Origin: Vicinamibacterales bacterium
GTDB taxonomy: Bacteria > Acidobacteriota > Vicinamibacteria > Vicinamibacterales > UBA2999
Length of the DNA: 64,000 bases
Direction: 5' to 3'
Assembly: GCA_041394705.1 (NCBI GenBank)
Contig: JAWKHS010000022.1
Location: 1-64,000 of the forward strand
Both the position numbers and the translations under genes were made by a program. Within the stretch, counting starts at the first letter, position 1, and each line of letters begins with the position of its first letter. Positions 53,645 to 62,703 of the stretch are shown one piece after another. A model generated the notes under the pieces. That model saw nothing but the letters and a program-made list of their open reading frames with translations, was not told the DNA's origin and did no database searches.

Positions 53645-53700
53645 GAATCCGCGGCCACGTCGAAAAACCTGCGCCCGACCGCCGGGACTGACGCGGATTC
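53645..53700. repeat. Nine-base inverted repeat
   Basis: GAATCCGCG at 53645-53653 and its exact reverse complement CGCGGATTC at 53692-53700 flank a 38-base loop between the FN3 lipoprotein and the CoA-binding gene. It could be a weak hairpin or an operator. No U-tract follows. Confidence 0.3.
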
Positions 53701-53763
53701 CGCGCCGATCCGGGGTACGGGTCGGGCACCCGGCTTGCGTAGGCAGGAGGGGGGCGCACGCCG

Positions 53764-54231
53764 ATGTCCACGAGCCCTGCGTCGGTCCAGCAGTTCCTCA
53801 GCGGCCGCCGGTTCGCTGTCGCGGGCGTGTCCCGCCAGACGGGACAGGCCGCGAACGCCGTGTTCCGGAAGCTGAAGCAGGCCGGGTACGACGTGGTCCC
53901 GGTCAATCCGCACGCCTCGGAGCTCGAAGGGGTGCCCTGCTACCGCAGCGTCACGGCCATCCCGCATCAACTGGACGGCGTGGTCATCGCGACCGCTCCG
54001 GCGGTGGCCGCGAACGTCGTGCGCCAGTGCGCGGACCACGGCGTGCGCCGCGTGTGGTTCCATCGCTCGTTCGGCAACGGCAGCGTCTCCGAGGACGCCG
54101 TCCGCGCGTGCCAGGAGCACGGGATCACGCCCATCGTCGGCGGCTGCCCGCTGATGTTCTGCGAGCCCGTCGACGTGGGCCACCGCTGCATGCGGTGGTG
54201 GCTCCAGCGGCAGGGGCGGGTGCCGGCGTAG
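53764..54231 (+). CDS. CoA-binding domain protein (YccU-like)
   Basis: A 155-residue cytosolic protein with one Rossmann-type CoA_binding_2 domain: FAVAGVSRQTGQAANAVFRK, VVPVNPHASELEGVPCY, DGVVIATAP and VWFHRSFGNGSVSEDAV. The length matches the YccU/YneT group, which binds CoA or acyl-CoA with unknown role. A GGAGGGGGG stretch precedes the ATG at 53764. Confidence 0.82.
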   Translation: MSTSPASVQQFLSGRRFAVAGVSRQTGQAANAVFRKLKQAGYDVVPVNPHASELEGVPCYRSVTAIPHQLDGVVIATAPAVAANVVRQCADHGVRRVWFHRSFGNGSVSEDAVRACQEHGITPIVGGCPLMFCEPVDVGHRCMRWWLQRQGRVPA

Positions 54232-54253
54232 GCGGCGGCCCGGGCGTCGACGG

Positions 54254-54470
54254 TCACTGCGTCGGGCGCCACACCAGCGCGGACAGCTTCACGCGCACGA
54301 CGTCCGAGTCGACCGTGAACGTGGCGTGCTTCGTGTCGTCGCCGCTCGACCACTGATGGAAGGACTCGTCTCGCTCGAGCACGACCGTCACTTCCTTCTC
54401 GCGCCCGATCGGCATGGCGATGCAGTAGTCGCCCGTGCCGACGACGAGATTCGGGATCGGCCCCGCAAGT
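54254..54470 (-). pseudogene. 5'-truncated gene fragment
   Basis: The C-terminal part of a protein is readable on the minus strand: PNLVVGTGDYCIAMPIG, TVVLERDESFHQWSSGDD, then HATFTVDSDVVRVKLSALVW ending RPTQ at 54254. The codon use is like that of genuine genes here. Upstream of about 54470 the protein-like character stops and repetitive GC-rich DNA begins, so the 5' part appears lost. The only ATG, at 54415, would give 53 residues without a ribosome binding site. The family is not recognised. This is judged a remnant, though a small complete gene is possible. Confidence 0.45.
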
Positions 54471-54930
54471 CGTCCGCGCAAGGGGGAGGGGGCGGCAGCG
54501 AGCCTGCGGGGCGTCAGGGTCGGATAACGCCCGGCGTACAGCGCGGCGCGCCCAGGACGATGCCTGGCACCCGCAGGGCCACGATGGCGCCATGACATAG
54601 GGCGGCGATGCAGCCTGCAGGCGCCGTGAAGGGCGTTCGCGCTTCCGGGGGCGACGTTCCGACCAACTCTCCCCCGCCCCCTTGACATCGTCGCGCCGTC
54701 CATCGCACGCTGAACGCCCTTCGGTCGGCCGCGACGTCGCGCGTCGCTATGGTTGCTTGGCGCGATGGCCCCTGTCACACCCAGCGGCGTACCGATGACA
54801 TGGCTGCCGCTTCCTCCCCAGACGGCAGGCCACCGCGACAGGTCCGATGCCGGCGCGCCACCGGCATCATCGCGCGTCAACGGCAGCTGGTCATGTGCCA
54901 CGGTCGCGCACAGACGGGGAGGGTCTGACC
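54471..54930. other. Non-coding region with inverted repeats
   Basis: About 460 bases without a credible gene. GAAGGGCGTTC at 54628-54638 is exactly inverted at 54712-54722. A G-rich string (AGGGGGAGGGGGCGG near 54481-54495) has a near-inverted C-rich counterpart (CCCCCGCCCCCTTG near 54671-54684), which is followed by TTGACA at 54682-54687. The region abuts a truncated gene, so a past rearrangement or a decayed small mobile element is possible. No transposase is seen. Confidence 0.4.
54628..54722. repeat. Eleven-base perfect inverted repeat
   Basis: GAAGGGCGTTC at 54628-54638 pairs exactly with GAACGCCCTTC at 54712-54722, separated by 73 bases. The span lies in the non-coding region upstream of the beta-trefoil-like gene and could be the ends of a small non-autonomous element or a long hairpin. 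Confidence 0.45.
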
Positions 54931-56355
54931 ATGGTCACTCGCTTCGGAACGAGCTTCGCCCGTGCGATGTTCTTGGTGGCGCTCGGCGTGACGGCCACTC
55001 GCGCCCAGGACATGGCGCCTGGCGCCTACACGCTGAAAGCCGACAACGGCAAGTTCCTGGCGCGGTGTGCCGACTGTGTCCCCAACACGTCTTACGCCGA
55101 CAGTGCAGGGGCGCATGAAGGCGATCCATGGCGGCCATGGGCCCGGTGGATGCTGACCAAGCGGCCGAACGGTCGCTGGGTCCTGCAGGCGGATTCTGGG
55201 CGCTACCTGGCCCGATGCAGCAACTGCGGGCCCGGCAACTCGGCCGACAGCGCCTTCGTCCACGAGACGAACCCGGATGCGTCGTGGGCCCAATGGACAC
55301 TGGAACGGCGCCCGAACGGACGCTGGGCGCTGAGGTCCGACAGCGGCAAGTATCTCGCCCGCTGCGTAGGGTGCTTCACGGGTTCGGTCATCCAGGACAA
55401 CGTGTTCGTGCACGAGACGAACCCCGACGCGCCCTGGGCGCAGTGGGCCGTGGAGCCCGTCGGTACGACGCGCACCTTTGCCACCTCCATGACGCCGGCG
55501 GCGGCGGCCGCGATGATTGAACGGCTCGCGTCCGCCACCCAGCGCTGGGTGGACATTCCCCGCTCGGAACAAGCGCACGCCACGCGGAATCACATCAATG
55601 GCCTGGCGCGGGTGGGCCCGTACTGGATCGTCAACTACGACGACGTCGGCGGGGACACCGGACGCTTGCTCTATTGGAAACGCGGCTCCGACTATGCCGT
55701 GTACGAGGTGGACGGCGTGGGCAGCTACTTGGCGGGCATGGACGGCGCGGGAAACATCGTCGCCTACACGTCGTCGACGCCCACGTTGCGCTTCCTGCGC
55801 ATGCCGCCGGATGGGCCTCCCGTGGCCCTGCCCGACTTCACGTACGGCGACAGCACGAACTTCGCGCGGGTCGGCTTGGCGGTTGACCCCGACACCCGCA
55901 CCTACGTGCTGATGACCAGAAACGGCAGCCGCGACATCGACATTCGCGAAGGGTCGCCCGGGAACTGGCGGCTGGTCGGCACCCTGCCCGCCGACTACGC
56001 GACGTCCTGGAGCGGGGGCGAGGAGGAAAGTCGCCCGCTCGTCTACATGGGGAACGACGTCTATGCGGCGTTCGTCTTGAAGCCCGGCGACGACACCTAC
56101 GAGTTCTCGTATCAGCTCTTCAGCCTTCAGGGCGCCGGCACGGCACGCACGGTGGTGCCGTACGGCTCGACGACGACCGTGACCCTGCCGAACAAGGCGC
56201 CGGCCGGAAGCCAGTTGGATCCGTTCAAGGGCTACGCGAGCTTCCGCTGGGCTGGCACGGTGGTCTTCGACGGCACGATGCTCGAGATCTGTGCCTCGCC
56301 ACGCGAGCTCAACAACGCTTACAACGGCGACTATTCGTGTTGGGCCACGCGCTAG
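54931..56355 (+). CDS. Exported protein with three CxxC beta-trefoil-like repeats and a propeller-like body
   Basis: A 474-residue protein. ATG 54931 follows GGGGAGGG by seven bases and begins a signal peptide (about residues 1-26). Residues 32-178 are three tandem repeats of about 49 residues, each with an L-x-ADSGKYLARC-xx-C core, a VHETNPDA-like segment and WAQWTLERRPNGRW. This layout resembles fascin/ricin-type beta-trefoils. CxxC pairs are at 46-49, 96-99 and 145-148 and are not followed by His, so they are not c-type heme sites. Residues about 180-474 look like a propeller or jelly-roll domain of unknown family. The function may be carbohydrate or ligand binding at the surface. Confidence 0.7.
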   Translation: MVTRFGTSFARAMFLVALGVTATRAQDMAPGAYTLKADNGKFLARCADCVPNTSYADSAGAHEGDPWRPWARWMLTKRPNGRWVLQADSGRYLARCSNCGPGNSADSAFVHETNPDASWAQWTLERRPNGRWALRSDSGKYLARCVGCFTGSVIQDNVFVHETNPDAPWAQWAVEPVGTTRTFATSMTPAAAAAMIERLASATQRWVDIPRSEQAHATRNHINGLARVGPYWIVNYDDVGGDTGRLLYWKRGSDYAVYEVDGVGSYLAGMDGAGNIVAYTSSTPTLRFLRMPPDGPPVALPDFTYGDSTNFARVGLAVDPDTRTYVLMTRNGSRDIDIREGSPGNWRLVGTLPADYATSWSGGEEESRPLVYMGNDVYAAFVLKPGDDTYEFSYQLFSLQGAGTARTVVPYGSTTTVTLPNKAPAGSQLDPFKGYASFRWAGTVVFDGTMLEICASPRELNNAYNGDYSCWATR

Positions 56356-56431
56356 TTGGTGTGGCCGGAGGTCTTTTCGCTACGGCCCGTCCCCGACTCG
56401 ACGCGTTGCAGCAGCTATTGGAGCGACGGTC

Positions 56432-56854
56432 ATGACCGCACCCCGCACGAGGAACCGGGAAATGCACCCAGCCATCGCGACCTACAACGACGCGCAGGCC
56501 CCTGCGGCGAAGGAGGTCTGTCGCGTGCTCGCCTCGGAGATCGACCGCGGCCTCGCGGATGCCGAGCGCAAGCTCTGGCATCGACACCCCGTCTGGTTCC
56601 TGGACGGCAATCCGATCGTTGGCTACAGCACGCAGAAGGCCGGAGTCCGCCTGATGTTCTGGAGCGGGGCGGACTTCGACGAGCCCAAGCTCAACGTCGT
56701 CGGCCAGCGGTTCAAGGACGCCTCCATCTTCTACGGCCAGGCGTCGGCCATCGAAACCACGCCGCTGCGCCGGTGGCTCAAGAAGGCCAGGACGATCCAA
56801 TGGGACTACAAGAACATCGTCCGGAGACGGGGCCAGCTGGTGAGGCTGACGTGA
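56432..56854 (+). CDS. DUF1801-family protein
   Basis: A 140-residue cytosolic protein. ATG 56432 follows GGAG; the internal ATG at 56462 is an alternative. The DUF1801 (YdhG-like) pattern is clear: AERKLWHRHPVWFLDG, PIVGYSTQKAGVRLMFWSG, then RWLKKARTIQWDYKNIV. The family has an iron-chaperone-like fold and unknown role. It follows the beta-trefoil-like gene by 76 bases on the same strand. Confidence 0.8.
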   Translation: MTAPRTRNREMHPAIATYNDAQAPAAKEVCRVLASEIDRGLADAERKLWHRHPVWFLDGNPIVGYSTQKAGVRLMFWSGADFDEPKLNVVGQRFKDASIFYGQASAIETTPLRRWLKKARTIQWDYKNIVRRRGQLVRLT

Positions 56855-56869
56855 CGCGTCCGCGGCGCG

Positions 56870-57532
56870 TCAGTGCGTGCCGGACGCAACAGTCAGGTTG
56901 ATGGTGGCCACGGTCTTCTCCCACGCCACGGTCAGCGTCGCGCCTGTTGCCGACACGTTCACGAAGCCGATCGTCAGCTGCTCCACCGACGTGTCGCTCT
57001 GGCGCACGGTCATCGGCGCGCGCAGGACATCGAACTTCGGGTCGTAGTTGTAGGAGCCGTACAGCAGCACCTTGTCGTTCGGGTCGTACTTCGGCTGGCG
57101 GGGCTGCGTGCTGAGCACCAGCGTCCAGGCGCCGGGCTTCAGCTCGGCGAAGGCGTTGTAGACGCCAGGCTGGAGGGTCTTGCCGCCGATCATCAGCGGG
57201 ACCTGCGTGGTGAGGGTGGTCGTGTCGTTCGCGCCCATGCGCCACACGGGCTCGCCGTCGCTCACGGTCTTGCCGTAGTCGGCGGCCGTGCCGAGGATGT
57301 CGGTGCGGCCGCGGAGGAGGGGCCGGCCGTAGTCGACCACCACCCACTTGCCGTCCACGTAGCGCTGGCCGGTGTTGTTCTTCTCCCAGCGGCCACCGAG
57401 CTGGATGGCGGCCGAGCCGCGCGGCGACGGCGGCAGCTTCACTTCGGGCACCGCCTGCGCGGCGACGACGATCGCGGTGGCGATGACGAGCGCGGGGACG
57501 GCGGCGACACGAACGGCAGGCGGGACGCGCAT
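56870..57532 (-). CDS. DUF2911 exported protein
   Basis: A 220-residue protein. ATG 57532 follows GGAGGAA and starts a signal peptide (RVAAVPALVIATAIVVAAQA). The DUF2911 domain covers most of the rest: DYGRPLLRGRTDILG, VWRMGANDTTTLTT, LQPGVYNAFAELKPGAWTLV and the closing beta strands. The function of this family is unknown; it is frequent in Bacteroidota and Acidobacteriota. Confidence 0.85.
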   Translation of the reverse strand: MRVPPAVRVAAVPALVIATAIVVAAQAVPEVKLPPSPRGSAAIQLGGRWEKNNTGQRYVDGKWVVVDYGRPLLRGRTDILGTAADYGKTVSDGEPVWRMGANDTTTLTTQVPLMIGGKTLQPGVYNAFAELKPGAWTLVLSTQPRQPKYDPNDKVLLYGSYNYDPKFDVLRAPMTVRQSDTSVEQLTIGFVNVSATGATLTVAWEKTVATINLTVASGTH

Positions 57533-57664
57533 GGGACTTCCTCCAGCCCGCGATTCTACCGTCGAATCACGCAACTCGGGACGGCGCGCCCGCGGCCGAG
57601 CTTGCTGAACCCGGCCGGCGGCGTGCGCCCCGCAGCCGCGAGCCAGGGTCAGCCGGTGGCGCGC

Positions 57665-59326
57665 TCACTTCGGGGGATCGGCCACCGGCGACAGCCGCAG
57701 GTCCTGGAAGTCGAAGCTGAAGTCGGTCAGCGTGGACACGGGCTCCATCCGCACGTCTCGAATCCGGCCGTCCGGATCGAGCGCGAAGGTGACGAACGCG
57801 TCCGCGTTCAGCCCGCGTTCCCGCCAGCGGACGATGAAGGTGTCGTGCTGCCAGTGCTCGAGGTCGCCGAGCAGCTCCGCGGTCTTGCTGAACTGCATCT
57901 CGAGATGCCCGGCGCCCTGCCTGATGATCACGTCGCCGTACCACGGGTCGCGGTACGTGCCGACGTAGCTGGCGAGCGGCAGCGACGGCGTGCTGTTCGC
58001 GTCGCGCGCGGCGAGGTGCTTCTTCAGGTCAGCGTCGGCATCGCCCTGCGCTTTGGCATAGGAGGCGGCGTAGGCCTTCAGCCAGTCGTGCCCGGTCATG
58101 CCGAGCATCATGTCCAGCGCCTCGTAGGTGATGGCGTTGAAGGCGTGGCCGATCTCGGCGCTCGTGAGCACCACCACGCCCGTCTTCTCGTCCGGCAGCA
58201 GCGTCAGCCGCGACACCTGTCCGGGCCAGCCGCCCGTGTGCCACACCATGCGGTGGCCGGCGTAGTCGGACAGGTTCCAGCCCTGCCCGTAGCCCATGAA
58301 GTTCGGCATCATCGGCGCCAGCTCGGGGACCGAGGGCCGGCCGACCGGGATCGGCGTGAGCATCGTCCACATCTCGCGCTGGCGCGCGTCCGAGAACAAC
58401 CGCTTCGCCGAGTCGCCGCTGCCGGAGAGCACGCCGCCGGCCAGTTGCAGGTTCATCCACCGGCTGAGGTCGTGCACGCTGGAATACAGGCCGCCGGCGC
58501 CGGACACGTTGCGCCAGCTGGTGACGCCGACCGGCCGGAGGTCCTTGAAGTCGAACCGGGCATGGCCGGTGGCGGCGTTGTCGCCGGCCGTCAGGTCGTC
58601 GCTGTTGTAGCGCGTCTCGGTCATGCCCAGCGGCTCGAAGATGCGCGTCTGCAGGAACTGCTTGTACGGCAGGCCCGAGGCCTGCTCGATCACCAGCTGC
58701 GCGGCGCCGAACAGGATGTTGTCGTAGGCGTACTGCTCGCGAAATCCGCCGGTGAGCGGCACGTCCTTCAACCGCTCGATGACCTCGCGCGACGAGTAGG
58801 TGGTGGTCGGCCAGTAGAGCAGGTCGCCCGCCCCCAGGCTCAGGCCGCTCCGGTGCGCCAAGAGATCGCGGATGCGCATCTCGCGCGTCACATAGGGGTC
58901 GCTCATGCGGAACCAGGGCAGGTGGTCGATGACGCGGTCCGTGGTCTTCAGCTTGCCGTCGTCCTGCAGCATGTTCAGCGAGGCCGCGGTGAACGCCTTG
59001 GTGTTGGAGGCGATGGCGAACATGGTGTGGGCATCCACCCTGGCCGGCTTGCCCAGTTCGCGTACCCCGTAGCCGCGCTCCATCACCACCCGGCCGTCGT
59101 GGACGACGGCCACGGCCACACCCGGCACGTCGAACTGCTTCTGCACGGCCTCCACGAACGCGTCGAACGACGCCAGCCGCGCCGCATCGGGCATGCGCGG
59201 GGTTGTGGCGGCTGCGACGGCGCCGCCCCGGAGCTGCAGCGCCTGCCCGGTCTGTGCCACGCCGGTGGCCGCCGGCGCCAGGCCGATGGCCAGGGCGAGG
59301 ACGAGGGATTGTCGGATCGATGACAT
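57665..59326 (-). CDS. Exported beta-lactamase-family serine hydrolase
   Basis: A 553-residue protein. ATG 59326 follows GGAGACC and begins with MSSIRQSLVLALAIGLAPAA, a signal peptide. Class C beta-lactamase/DD-peptidase motifs are Ser107-x-x-Lys110 (SNTK), Tyr201-x-Asn203 (YDN) and HTGG around 345. A C-terminal DUF3471-type domain follows (about 440-553). Relatives are D-aminopeptidases, esterases or DD-peptidases; antibiotic resistance is not implied. The gene lies 48 bases after the sortilin-like gene on the same strand, so they may be co-transcribed. Confidence 0.88.
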   Translation of the reverse strand: MSSIRQSLVLALAIGLAPAATGVAQTGQALQLRGGAVAAATTPRMPDAARLASFDAFVEAVQKQFDVPGVAVAVVHDGRVVMERGYGVRELGKPARVDAHTMFAIASNTKAFTAASLNMLQDDGKLKTTDRVIDHLPWFRMSDPYVTREMRIRDLLAHRSGLSLGAGDLLYWPTTTYSSREVIERLKDVPLTGGFREQYAYDNILFGAAQLVIEQASGLPYKQFLQTRIFEPLGMTETRYNSDDLTAGDNAATGHARFDFKDLRPVGVTSWRNVSGAGGLYSSVHDLSRWMNLQLAGGVLSGSGDSAKRLFSDARQREMWTMLTPIPVGRPSVPELAPMMPNFMGYGQGWNLSDYAGHRMVWHTGGWPGQVSRLTLLPDEKTGVVVLTSAEIGHAFNAITYEALDMMLGMTGHDWLKAYAASYAKAQGDADADLKKHLAARDANSTPSLPLASYVGTYRDPWYGDVIIRQGAGHLEMQFSKTAELLGDLEHWQHDTFIVRWRERGLNADAFVTFALDPDGRIRDVRMEPVSTLTDFSFDFQDLRLSPVADPPK

Positions 59327-59374
59327 GCACGGTCTCCGGTTGAACGCTGACGCGGCCACGGTCGCCGCTCGCGG

Positions 59375-62300
59375 CTAACGCCGCACCACCACCGCCGGGA
59401 TGTTCCGGGCGCGGACGAGCGTGTTGAACTCCTCCACGCCGTCGCCCAGCGCCGCGGCGAGCGCCTTCTGCTGCGCCTGCCACCGTTCGCTGAGGTCGGC
59501 CAGCCGCGCCTGCTGGCCGTCGGTGATGCCGGCCTGGCTGTCGTCGATGGCGCCACGGAGGTACAGGTAGAACTCGTTCAGCCGCATCGTGTAGTTGATG
59601 ACGGTCTGCCCGTCCACCACCTTCTTCTGCACGAGCGTGTCCTCGAGCGCGTTCAGCCGGTCCACGAGCGCCGTCCCGGCCTTCTCGATGGCCGCGCCGC
59701 CGTCCATCGTCTTCGCGCGTGACACCAGATCCTCCACCTGCGCCCGGGCGTTCCTGAGCCGGATCACCCCGCGGTGGATCTCGTTCACCTCGGTGTCCAC
59801 GCGCGCGCCCAGGGTGTCCTGCGCGACCAGGTCCGAGGTGGGTGTGGTGACGCGCGGGTCCAGGCGCACCGTGAGCGGCGCCGTCAGCGTCTTCCCGCCA
59901 GCGCGCAGCCGGACCTGGTAGGCGCCTGGCAAGGCCTGCCGGCCACCCGTGAACCCGAACGTGTAGAGCCCGGGAACGGGTACCACCGGCGCCCGGCGGA
60001 CGTTCCACACCACGCGGTTCAGCCCGGCCTTCACGGTGAGCGTGGCCGGCGGCGGGTCGAGCGATGGCGGCGCCGACGCGTCGGGCTTCTTCGTGCTGAA
60101 CGTGCGCACCACCTGCCCGCCGTCGTCGAGGACGTCCATCGTCACGTCGCCCTCGGGCACCTTGGCGAGCCAGAAGTCCACGATGGCCCCGTTCGGCGGA
60201 TTGGCGCCGGCCGTGGCGCTCCCGCCGCCGAAACCGCCGGCGAAGACGCCCGTGCGATAGGCCTCGCGGGGCGTGAACAGGCGGACGTCGGTGGCGGCCG
60301 TCTCGTCCGACCACTGCCGGAAGGGCGCCAGGTCGTCCAGGATCCAGAACGCCCGGCCCGCGGTGGCGGCCAGGAGGTCGCCCTCGTGCACCTTGAGGTC
60401 CGTGATCGGCGTGACGGGCAGGTTCATCTGGAACCGCGTCCATTGCCGGCCGCCGTTGAACGAGACGTAGAAGCCGGTCTCGGTGCCCAGATACAGCAGG
60501 TCGCGCCGCACCGGGTCCTCGCGGACCACGCGCGCCCACGCCTCCGGCTCGATCCCGTTCACGATCGACGTCCACGACTTCCCGAAGTCCGTCGTCTTCA
60601 CGACGATGGGCGTGAAGTCGTTGAACTTGTACTTCGTGAACGTGACATACGCGGTGCCGGCCGCATGCGGCGACACCTCGATGGCGTTCACGAGCGACTC
60701 GCCGATGTCGGGCGGAGTCACGTTCGTCCAGGTCTTGCCGTCGTCGCGCGTGAGCTGCACGAGCCCGTCGTCGGTGCCGACCCACAGCGTACCCTTCGCG
60801 TGCGGCGACTCCGCGATGTAGTGGATGACGCCGTAGGTCTCGCCGCCCGCGCCCTCGTTGGTGATGGGCGCGCCGCCCGGCCCCTGCTTGCTCTTGTCGT
60901 TCCTGGTCAGGTCCGGGCTGGCCTCGGTCCACGTCTTGCCGCGATTCGCCGACCGCAGGAGCACGTTGCCGCCGTGGTAGATGACGTTCGGGTCGAACCG
61001 CGAGACCACGATCGGCGCGCTCCAGTTGAAGCGGTATTTCATGTCGCGGGGGGCGATGGCGGCCGGCATCCCGGGCCACGCCATGACGTCCCGGGCCGTC
61101 TTCGTCACGTCGTCGAACTCGCTGATGATGCCCATGTAGCAGCCGGCGTACACGTAGCGCGGCGTGTCCGGATCGAAGGCGGGCACGGCGCTTTCGCAGC
61201 CGCCCACGTCGTACCAGTCGCGCTCGGTGATGCCGCCGGGCGAGGCGCTGGCGATCTTCACCGACGTGTTGTCCTGCTGCCCGCCGTACAGGTTGTAGGG
61301 AAAGAGGTTGTCGGCGTTGACCCGGTAGAACTGGGCCGTGGGCTGGTTGGCCTGCGTGGACCAGGTGCGGCCGCCGTTGAACGACACGTTGGCGCCGCCG
61401 TCGTTGGACTCGATGAGCGTGTCCGGGTCATCCGGGTTGATCCACAGGCTGTGGTTGTCGCCGTGCGGTGTCCGGACCGTCGTGAAGGTCTTGCCGCCGT
61501 CGATCGACCGGCTCACCGGCGCGTTCAGCACCCAGACCACGTCCGGATTCTTCGGGTCCGCCACGATCTTCATGTAGTACCAGGCGCGCGCGTGCAGCGA
61601 CCACGAGTCGCTCATCAGCGTCCAGTGCTTGCCGGCGTCGTCGGAGCGGTAGACGCCGCCCTTGGGGTCCGCCTCCACCACGGCGTACAGCCGGTCGGGA
61701 TTGGCCGACACGTCGATGCCGATCTTCCCCACCGGCGTCGGCAGGCCCTCCATCACCTTCTGCCAGGTGGCGCCGCCGTCGGTCGTCTTGTGGATGCCGC
61801 TCCCGGGGCCACCGCTCCGCACCTCCCACGGCTGCCGCAGGTGGTCCCACATCGCGGCGTACAGGATGCGGGGGTTCGTCGGGTCCATCGCCAGGTCCGA
61901 CGGCCCCGTCGTCTCGTTCACGAAGAGCTGCTGCGTCCAGGTCGTCCCGCCGTCGATGGACTTGTAGATGCCGCGGTCCTTCGTGGGGCCGTAGGGCGCG
62001 CCCTGGGCCGCGACCCAGAGCGTGTCGGGGTCCGTGGGGTGGACGCGGATCCGCGAGATCTGCCGTGTCCTGTCGAGCCCCATGTGGGTCCAGGTGCGGC
62101 CCGCGTCGGTGGACTTGTAGACGCCGTCGCCGTGGGAGGTCATCACGCCGCGGACGGGATGCTCGCCCATGCCCACGTAGATCACGTTCGGATCCGAGGG
62201 CGCCACGGCGATGGCGCCCACCGACGACGTCTTCAGCTGGCCGTCGGTGATGTTGCTCCAGGTGACGCCGCCGTCGGTCGTCTTCCACACGCCGCCGCCG

Positions 62301-62578
62301 ACGCTGCCGAAGTAGAACGTCCGGGGCTGCTGCGGCACGCCGGCCACCGCCACCGCGCGGCCGCCGCGGAACGGCCCGATGTTGCGCCAGGCCATGGCCG
62401 AGAACGACGCGCTGTCGAACGCCGGTGCCTTGGCGGTCGCCTCCGCCTGGGCCGCTGGGGCCGTGGCCGGCGCCTGTCGCGCGGCAAGCCCTGCCCCGGT
62501 GGTGGCGAGAAGGGCGAATCCGAACAGCAGGCGAACGAGACGGAATCGACGGACGGGAGCGGACATCATGCGTCTCAT
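59375..62578 (-). CDS. Sortilin-like (VPS10-type) beta-propeller hydrolase family protein, second copy
   Basis: A 1067-residue exported protein. ATG 62578, 62569 or 62566 can start it; none has a strong ribosome binding site. A signal peptide follows (VRLLFGFALLATTGAGLAAR). Many BNR/Asp-box blades are present (VWKTTDGGVTWSNIT, VYKSTDAGRTWTHMG, VYRSDDAGKHWTLMS), then an Ig-like segment with GAYQVRLRAGGKTLTAPLTV and a helical tail. It is a paralogue of the protein at 374-3490 with the same domain order. Substrate and activity are unknown. Confidence 0.87.
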   Translation of the reverse strand: MRRMMSAPVRRFRLVRLLFGFALLATTGAGLAARQAPATAPAAQAEATAKAPAFDSASFSAMAWRNIGPFRGGRAVAVAGVPQQPRTFYFGSVGGGVWKTTDGGVTWSNITDGQLKTSSVGAIAVAPSDPNVIYVGMGEHPVRGVMTSHGDGVYKSTDAGRTWTHMGLDRTRQISRIRVHPTDPDTLWVAAQGAPYGPTKDRGIYKSIDGGTTWTQQLFVNETTGPSDLAMDPTNPRILYAAMWDHLRQPWEVRSGGPGSGIHKTTDGGATWQKVMEGLPTPVGKIGIDVSANPDRLYAVVEADPKGGVYRSDDAGKHWTLMSDSWSLHARAWYYMKIVADPKNPDVVWVLNAPVSRSIDGGKTFTTVRTPHGDNHSLWINPDDPDTLIESNDGGANVSFNGGRTWSTQANQPTAQFYRVNADNLFPYNLYGGQQDNTSVKIASASPGGITERDWYDVGGCESAVPAFDPDTPRYVYAGCYMGIISEFDDVTKTARDVMAWPGMPAAIAPRDMKYRFNWSAPIVVSRFDPNVIYHGGNVLLRSANRGKTWTEASPDLTRNDKSKQGPGGAPITNEGAGGETYGVIHYIAESPHAKGTLWVGTDDGLVQLTRDDGKTWTNVTPPDIGESLVNAIEVSPHAAGTAYVTFTKYKFNDFTPIVVKTTDFGKSWTSIVNGIEPEAWARVVREDPVRRDLLYLGTETGFYVSFNGGRQWTRFQMNLPVTPITDLKVHEGDLLAATAGRAFWILDDLAPFRQWSDETAATDVRLFTPREAYRTGVFAGGFGGGSATAGANPPNGAIVDFWLAKVPEGDVTMDVLDDGGQVVRTFSTKKPDASAPPSLDPPPATLTVKAGLNRVVWNVRRAPVVPVPGLYTFGFTGGRQALPGAYQVRLRAGGKTLTAPLTVRLDPRVTTPTSDLVAQDTLGARVDTEVNEIHRGVIRLRNARAQVEDLVSRAKTMDGGAAIEKAGTALVDRLNALEDTLVQKKVVDGQTVINYTMRLNEFYLYLRGAIDDSQAGITDGQQARLADLSERWQAQQKALAAALGDGVEEFNTLVRARNIPAVVVRR

Positions 62579-62703
62579 TGTAGGGGCCGGGGTCACTGGA
62601 CGACGGCGGCGCCTCAAGATGTCGTCCCTGCCGCCGATTCCCCCCTTGGACGTCCAGCACCGGCGGTCGATAGGGACCCCGGCCGGTCCTCCACCGAACG
62701 ATC

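Noticed and set aside
54682..54711. A promoter based on TTGACA at 54682
   Set aside because: No acceptable -10 box lies 16-19 bases downstream, and the gene start is about 250 bases away.
54931..55464. A c-type cytochrome reading of the three CxxC motifs
   Set aside because: None of the three CxxC pairs is followed by His, which covalent heme attachment requires.
57665..59326. An antibiotic-resistance beta-lactamase
   Set aside because: The SxxK, YxN and HTG motifs are shared by many peptidases and esterases; length, DUF3471-like tail and context favour a general serine hydrolase.
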